NCBI GenBank assembly: GCA_964236535.1
Contig: CAXSEF010000039.1
Coordinates: forward strand, 1-27,154
DNA: 27,154 nucleotides
Reading direction: 5' to 3'
From: CAXSEF01 sp964236535
Lineage (GTDB): Bacteria; Pseudomonadota; Alphaproteobacteria; Acetobacterales; Acetobacteraceae
Under the pieces are notes generated by a model, which worked only from the letters and a program-made list of their open reading frames with translations, was not told the DNA's origin and did not search any database. Shown here piece after piece: positions 23,437 through 27,154 of this stretch; the stretch's first letter is position 1, and each line of letters starts with the position of its first letter. Made by a program: the position numbers and the translations under genes.

Positions 23437-24222
23437 GTGTCGGTCAATAATCCACGTTTTTCCTGCGGTGAAATCGACACGGCGTTGCGGTGCGCCGATG
23501 GCTTGGTCGGGCGGATGGCGGCCCTGCTCCGCACTGCCGCCTCCAGCATCGTGCTGACGACGAGCTTCGGGTTGGAGGACCAGGTGCTGACGCACGCCGC
23601 AGCAGCGGCGATGGCGCTCCCGGAGTTCACCGGGCGCGGGCGAACGATCCGGCTCGCGACTCTGGACACCGGGCGGCTGTTCGCCGAGACCCTGGACGTC
23701 TGGGCGGCGACGGAGCGCCGCTACGGGCTCCGGGTGGCATGCCTGGCACCGGATGCGGATGCGGTGGCGGGTCTGGTCGAGACCCAGGGCGTCGAGGGCT
23801 TCCGCGAGACGATTGAGGCGCGGCGGAGCTGCTGTGGCGTGCGCAAGGTGGTGCCGTTGCGCCGGGCGCTGGCCGGGGCGGAGCTGTGGGTGACCGGGCT
23901 GCGGTCGGACCAGTCCGAGGCCCGCGAGGCGACCCCGTTCGCGATGTGGGACGAGGCGTTCGGGGTGGTGAAGGCGGCACCCTTGGCCGACTGGTCACGC
24001 GACGATGTCGCGCGTTACGCCGCCGCCGAGCGGGTGCCGGTGAACGCGCTGCACGCGCGGGGCTTCCTGTCGATCGGCTGTGCGCCCTGCACGCGGGCGG
24101 TGCAGCCGGGCGAGCCGGAGCGCGCCGGACGCTGGTGGTGGGAGGACGAGGGTCGCAAGGAATGCGGGCTGCACAGGAGGCCGGGGCTGCCGGTCCCGAT
24201 GCCGGTGCTGGAGACGACATGA
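23437..24222 (+). CDS. cysH: Adenylyl-sulfate (APS) reductase, thioredoxin-dependent
   Basis: Reduces activated sulfate to sulfite and AMP. 261 residues from a GTG start (MSVNNPRFSCGEID) with GGAG seven bases upstream. PP-loop-like fold: TTSFGLEDQVL, ATLDTGRLFAETLDVW and GLRSDQSEAR. The iron-sulfur cysteines are all present: Cys132-Cys133 in RRSCCGVRKV and Cys215/Cys218 in IGCAPCTRAV, with the catalytic Cys243 in ECGLH. This set marks the 4Fe-4S enzyme acting on APS rather than the PAPS reductase, which fits the lack of an APS kinase in the operon. Stop overlaps the cysD start. Confidence 0.94.
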   Translation: MSVNNPRFSCGEIDTALRCADGLVGRMAALLRTAASSIVLTTSFGLEDQVLTHAAAAAMALPEFTGRGRTIRLATLDTGRLFAETLDVWAATERRYGLRVACLAPDADAVAGLVETQGVEGFRETIEARRSCCGVRKVVPLRRALAGAELWVTGLRSDQSEAREATPFAMWDEAFGVVKAAPLADWSRDDVARYAAAERVPVNALHARGFLSIGCAPCTRAVQPGEPERAGRWWWEDEGRKECGLHRRPGLPVPMPVLETT

Positions 24223-25328
24223 TGGGCCTGGCCGGGACGATCATGGCGCGGGTGCTGCACCCGGAGATCGGGGAGCGGGGGGACGCGGCGGGGGCGATGC
24301 GCCAGGCCGGTGCGCATCCCGGGCCGCCGGCGATGCGTGAGGCCGTCGCGGCGACTCGGAACGGCGCGGCGGCGGACAAGGCCACGCCGTCCCACGCGGC
24401 CGGCGGGGCGCAGAGCCGGGCGCCGGGCGCGGCGATAAGCCACCTGCGGCAGCTGGAAGCGGAGAGCATCCACATCCTACGCGAGGCGATGGCGGAAAGT
24501 ACCAACCCGGTGCTGCTGTACTCGATCGGCAAGGACTCGTCGGTGCTGCTGCATCTCGCCCTCAAGGCGTTCGCGCCGGGCCGGCTGCCGTTCCCGCTGC
24601 TGCATGTCGACACGGGATGGAAGTTCCGCGAGATGATCGCGTTCCGCGACGCCCGGGTGCGTGCCCTGGGGCTGGACCTGGTGACGCACACCAACGCCGA
24701 GGGCGTGGCGCGCGGGGTCGGGCCGATCAGCCACGGGACCGACGTGCACACCGACGTGATGAAGACGCAGGCGCTGCGCCAAGCCCTGGACCTGCATCGC
24801 TACGACCTGGCGTTCGGAGGCGCACGTCGCGACGAGGAGAAGTCGCGGGCCAAGGAGCGGGTCTTCTCGCTCCGCACGGCGGGGCACCAGTGGGACCCGC
24901 GCCGGCAGCGGCCAGAGCCCTGGCGGCTGTACAACGGGCGCAAGCAGGCCGGAGAGACGATTCGGGTGTTCCCGCTGTCGAACTGGACCGAGCTCGACGT
25001 GTGGCTGTACGTCCATGCCGAGAACATCCCCGTGGTCCCGCTCTATTTCGCGGCGCCGCGGCCGGTGATCGAACGCGACGGCGCGCTGCTGATGGTCGAC
25101 GATCCGCGGCTGGCGCCGCGTGAGGGCGAGACGGTGCGCACCCGCAGCGTCCGGTTTCGCACCCTCGGATGCTATCCGCTGACCAGCGCGGTCGAGAGCA
25201 CGGCGACGACGCTGGCCGAGGTCATCGGCGAGACGCTGCGCACGCGGACGTCGGAACGCTCGGGTCGGGCGGTCGACCATGCCGATGCGGTGTCGATGGA
25301 GCGACGCAAGCAGGAGGGGTATTTCTGA
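24219..25328 (+). CDS. cysD: Sulfate adenylyltransferase subunit 2
   Basis: Catalytic subunit of ATP sulfurylase: makes APS from sulfate and ATP, driven by GTP hydrolysis in CysN. The family core begins at SHLRQLEAESIHILREA (residue 74); then the PP-loop YSIGKDSSVLLHLAL (101-115), LLHVDTGWKFREMI, FGGARRDEEKSRAKERVFS and the end DAVSMERRKQEGYF. Read from the ATG overlapping the cysH stop it has 369 residues, about 65 more than usual. The extra N-terminus is Ala/Gly/Pro-rich with no recognisable signal. Later in-frame ATGs (24243, 24297, 24333) are alternatives. The stop shares a base with the cysN ATG (TGATG), implying coupled translation. Confidence 0.93.
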   Translation: MMGLAGTIMARVLHPEIGERGDAAGAMRQAGAHPGPPAMREAVAATRNGAAADKATPSHAAGGAQSRAPGAAISHLRQLEAESIHILREAMAESTNPVLLYSIGKDSSVLLHLALKAFAPGRLPFPLLHVDTGWKFREMIAFRDARVRALGLDLVTHTNAEGVARGVGPISHGTDVHTDVMKTQALRQALDLHRYDLAFGGARRDEEKSRAKERVFSLRTAGHQWDPRRQRPEPWRLYNGRKQAGETIRVFPLSNWTELDVWLYVHAENIPVVPLYFAAPRPVIERDGALLMVDDPRLAPREGETVRTRSVRFRTLGCYPLTSAVESTATTLAEVIGETLRTRTSERSGRAVDHADAVSMERRKQEGYF

Positions 25329-26878
25329 TGGACCTGGGGGCGGGGTCCTACGCGACGCCGGAGGGACCTCCGGAACGGCCCGAGTTCGACCTGGACGTGT
25401 TCGTGGCCGCCTACGAGGGGCGCGATCAGCTTCGGCTCATCACCTGCGGCTCGGTGGACGACGGCAAGTCGACCCTGCTGGGCCGGCTGCTATGGGAGAC
25501 GCAGGCGGTTGCCGACGATCAGGTCGAGGCGCTCGCCACCGCCTCGCGCCGGCATGGCACCCAGGGCGAGGCGATGGACCTAGCCCTGCTGGTCGACGGG
25601 CTGGCGGCGGAACGCGAGCAGGGCATCACCATCGACGTGGCCTACCGGTTCTTCTCCACGCCGAGGCGGCGCTTCATCGTCGCGGACACCCCGGGGCACG
25701 AGCAGTACACGCGCAACATGGCGACCGGCGCCTCGACCGCGGAGCTCGCGGTTCTTCTGGTCGACGCGAGAACCGGAGCGACTGCCCAGACCAGGCGGCA
25801 TGCGCTGGTCGCCTCTATGCTCCGGGTGCGCCACGTCGTCGTCGCGGTCAACAAGATGGACCTGGCGGGGTGGAGCGAGGCGGCCGCCGCCAGCATCGGC
25901 GACGCGGTGCGCGCGCTGTGCGACGGGCTGGGATTCGAGAGCGTGGTCACGATTCCACTCTCGGCACTAAGCGGGGAGAACGTGGTCGCACGCGGGCGCT
26001 CGTGCCCCTGGTACCACGGCCCGACGCTGCTGGAGCATCTGGAACAGGTTCCCGTGGCACCGGCGGAGGTGTCGCCGTTCCGCATGGCGGTGCAGTGGGT
26101 GAACCGGCCCGATGCGTCGTTCCGCGGGCTTTCGGGCGAGGTGTCCGGTGGCGCGATCCGGGTCGGCGATACGGTCAGCATCCTGCCGGCCGGACAGAAC
26201 GCGGCGGTATCGCGTATCCTGGGCGTCGACGGAGACGTGGCGGAGGCAGCGCCGCTCCAGGCCGTGACGCTGGTGCTGGACCGCCCGGTCGACGTCTCGC
26301 GGGGCGACGTCCTGGCCTCGCCCGAGCATCCGGCGCGCATCGGGCGGACGCTCTCGGCGAGGCTGCTGTGGTTCGCCGAAGCGCCGAGCACGCCGGGTCT
26401 GCGTCTGCTGCTGAAGCTGGGGACGCGGACGGTGACGGCGCGGCTGGGCGCAACGGCTTCCCGCGTGTCGCTGGAGACGATGCGGATCGAGGCGGTCGAG
26501 GCGCTGTCGCAGAACGACGTCGGGGACGTGGCGCTGGAGCTCGAACGCTCGATCGCGCACGACCTCTACTCGCAGAGCCGCGAGTTCGGCGGCTTCGTGC
26601 TGATCGACCCGGAGACGTTCGACACCGTGGCGCTGGGGCTGGTGCTGCCATCCATCGGCGCGGCCGAGCCTGTGGCGGAAAGCACGCTGCGCAGCCTCGC
26701 GAAGACCGTGTCCTACCGGGCGTTCGCGTCCGTCGTGACCGGAGGTATCGCCTGGCTGTTCACCGGCAACGTGACCGCCTCCGTCGCGATCGGGGGAACC
26801 GATATCGTGGGCAAGCTGGTGCTGTATTTCCTGCACGAGCGGGTTTGGACGCTCGTGCGATTCGGTCGGGCGAGATGA
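25328..26878 (+). CDS. cysN: Sulfate adenylyltransferase subunit 1 fused to a DUF2061-like membrane domain
   Basis: Translation-factor-like GTPase that powers APS formation by CysD. 516 residues. G1 GSVDDGKSTLLGRL (41-54), switch I EREQGITIDVAYRFF, G3 DTPGHEQ (120-126), G4 NKMD (175-178), G5 SALSGENV, then two beta-barrel domains like EF-Tu II and III ending near PETFDTVALG. Instead of the APS kinase (CysC) often fused here, the last ~61 residues (456-516) form a hydrophobic segment with two likely membrane spans: SLAKTVSYRAFASVVTGGIA, then a second ending YFLHERVWTLVRFGR. The K-x-x-x-YR and K-x-x-x-Y-x-x-HERxW pattern matches DUF2061. It would tether ATP sulfurylase to the inner membrane; its function is unknown. 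CysN is certain; the domain call is by motif. Confidence 0.93.
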   Translation: MDLGAGSYATPEGPPERPEFDLDVFVAAYEGRDQLRLITCGSVDDGKSTLLGRLLWETQAVADDQVEALATASRRHGTQGEAMDLALLVDGLAAEREQGITIDVAYRFFSTPRRRFIVADTPGHEQYTRNMATGASTAELAVLLVDARTGATAQTRRHALVASMLRVRHVVVAVNKMDLAGWSEAAAASIGDAVRALCDGLGFESVVTIPLSALSGENVVARGRSCPWYHGPTLLEHLEQVPVAPAEVSPFRMAVQWVNRPDASFRGLSGEVSGGAIRVGDTVSILPAGQNAAVSRILGVDGDVAEAAPLQAVTLVLDRPVDVSRGDVLASPEHPARIGRTLSARLLWFAEAPSTPGLRLLLKLGTRTVTARLGATASRVSLETMRIEAVEALSQNDVGDVALELERSIAHDLYSQSREFGGFVLIDPETFDTVALGLVLPSIGAAEPVAESTLRSLAKTVSYRAFASVVTGGIAWLFTGNVTASVAIGGTDIVGKLVLYFLHERVWTLVRFGRAR

Positions 26879-26960
26879 GGCAGCACCCAGGCCGGCGTCG
26901 ACGTTTCGCCGTGATCCAGAGGGTGTCAAGAACAACATTGGCCAGATCAGGGCCGCCGGT

Positions 26961-26983
26961 CTTCTTTTCCGGAGGAAAAGAAG
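26961..26983 (+). repeat. Perfect 10-bp hairpin after cysN
   Basis: CTTCTTTTCC-GGA-GGAAAAGAAG: ten pairs with a 3-base loop, 83 bases after the cysN stop. The pyrimidine/purine arms differ from the GC-rich element elsewhere in the window. It could end cysHDN transcription despite having no T-run after it; such AT-richer palindromes recur in Acetobacteraceae genomes (from memory). Confidence 0.55.
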
Positions 26984-27049
26984 CAAGGAGGCTTTGCCGT
27001 TTGGTTCCTGGCGCCTTGTCCGCCATGAGTGCCATAGCGAAATTTCTTG

Positions 27050-27070
27050 GTTTTTTCTTCAAGAAAGAAC
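27050..27070 (+). repeat. T-rich palindrome near the window end
   Basis: GTTTTTTCTT-C-AAGAAAGAAC: ten positions with one mismatch around a single central base. Together with the hairpin at 26961 it forms a two-part element of about 110 bases. Confidence 0.5.
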
Positions 27071-27154
27071 GTGATTATTCGCAAGTCTAGCGTGGAGTTC
27101 GATCATTCTGGTTCATGTCCTGCGGCTGTGAAGTAGCTTGCGCAGTCCTGGGGC

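Larger units (their letters stand above)
26879..27154. other. Downstream region of cysN with palindromic DNA
   Basis: No gene supported. It contains two inverted repeats listed separately. A 21-codon frame (27025-27090) crosses the second palindrome and is not credible as a gene. The last ~60 bases are less GC-rich and show nothing recognisable. Confidence 0.5.

Noticed and set aside
27025..27090. 21-codon frame starting MSAIAKFLGFFFKKERDY
   Set aside because: It is a translation of the T-rich palindrome; no ribosome site and no similarity beyond the repeat.

Overview
The window is very GC-rich chromosomal DNA. Its gene order (trpE-trpG-trpD-trpC-moaC-moeA-lexA, then comEC and gltX; later dcd-murA-hisG-hisD-infA-maf-RNase E/G-yacG) is typical of Alphaproteobacteria, most likely a member of the Acetobacteraceae (Rhodospirillales). 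Two sequence signs agree: a GAAC-N7-GAAC LexA operator, the alphaproteobacterial SOS box, in front of lexA, and a dispersed palindromic intergenic repeat of the type common in that family. No rRNA, CRISPR array, prophage or intact insertion sequence was seen.

Layout. 1-4287: tryptophan genes trpE (5' end outside the window), trpG, trpD and trpC, three of them closely packed. 4284-6275: molybdenum-cofactor genes moaC (overlapping trpC by ATGA) and moeA. 6464-7344: lexA with two operators. 7345-7918: no gene recognised. 7919-10249 (minus): comEC, divergent from gltX (10483-11892). 12117-12545 (minus): an unknown protein. 12855-12929: tRNA-Thr(GGT). 13123-14268 (minus): a GT4 glycosyltransferase. 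14651-15493: a small basic protein and dcd. 15727-16983: murA. 17354-19547: hisG (short form) and hisD. 19674-22632: infA, maf, a possible small secreted protein, a small RNase E/G-family protein and yacG. 22560-23130: a decayed DDE transposase. 23437-26878: a tightly packed assimilatory sulfate-reduction operon cysH-cysD-cysN. 26879-27154: palindromic repeat DNA.

How the genes work together. trpEGDC covers anthranilate to indole-3-glycerol phosphate. moaC and moeA serve early and late molybdopterin steps. CysD/CysN activate sulfate to APS and the iron-sulfur type CysH reduces APS directly, so no APS kinase is needed in this operon. The most unusual item is the CysN C-terminus: where many bacteria fuse an APS kinase, this protein ends in a short hydrophobic domain resembling DUF2061, which would anchor ATP sulfurylase to the membrane.

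Other points of interest: a two-stem repeat family placed right after many stop codons and, in trpD and yacG, running into coding sequence; an RNase E/G gene with no ATG, GTG or TTG near its conserved start but a CTG overlapping the preceding stop; and a yacG that reads through a repeat into transposase debris. All calls are from reading the sequence only; no database search was run.
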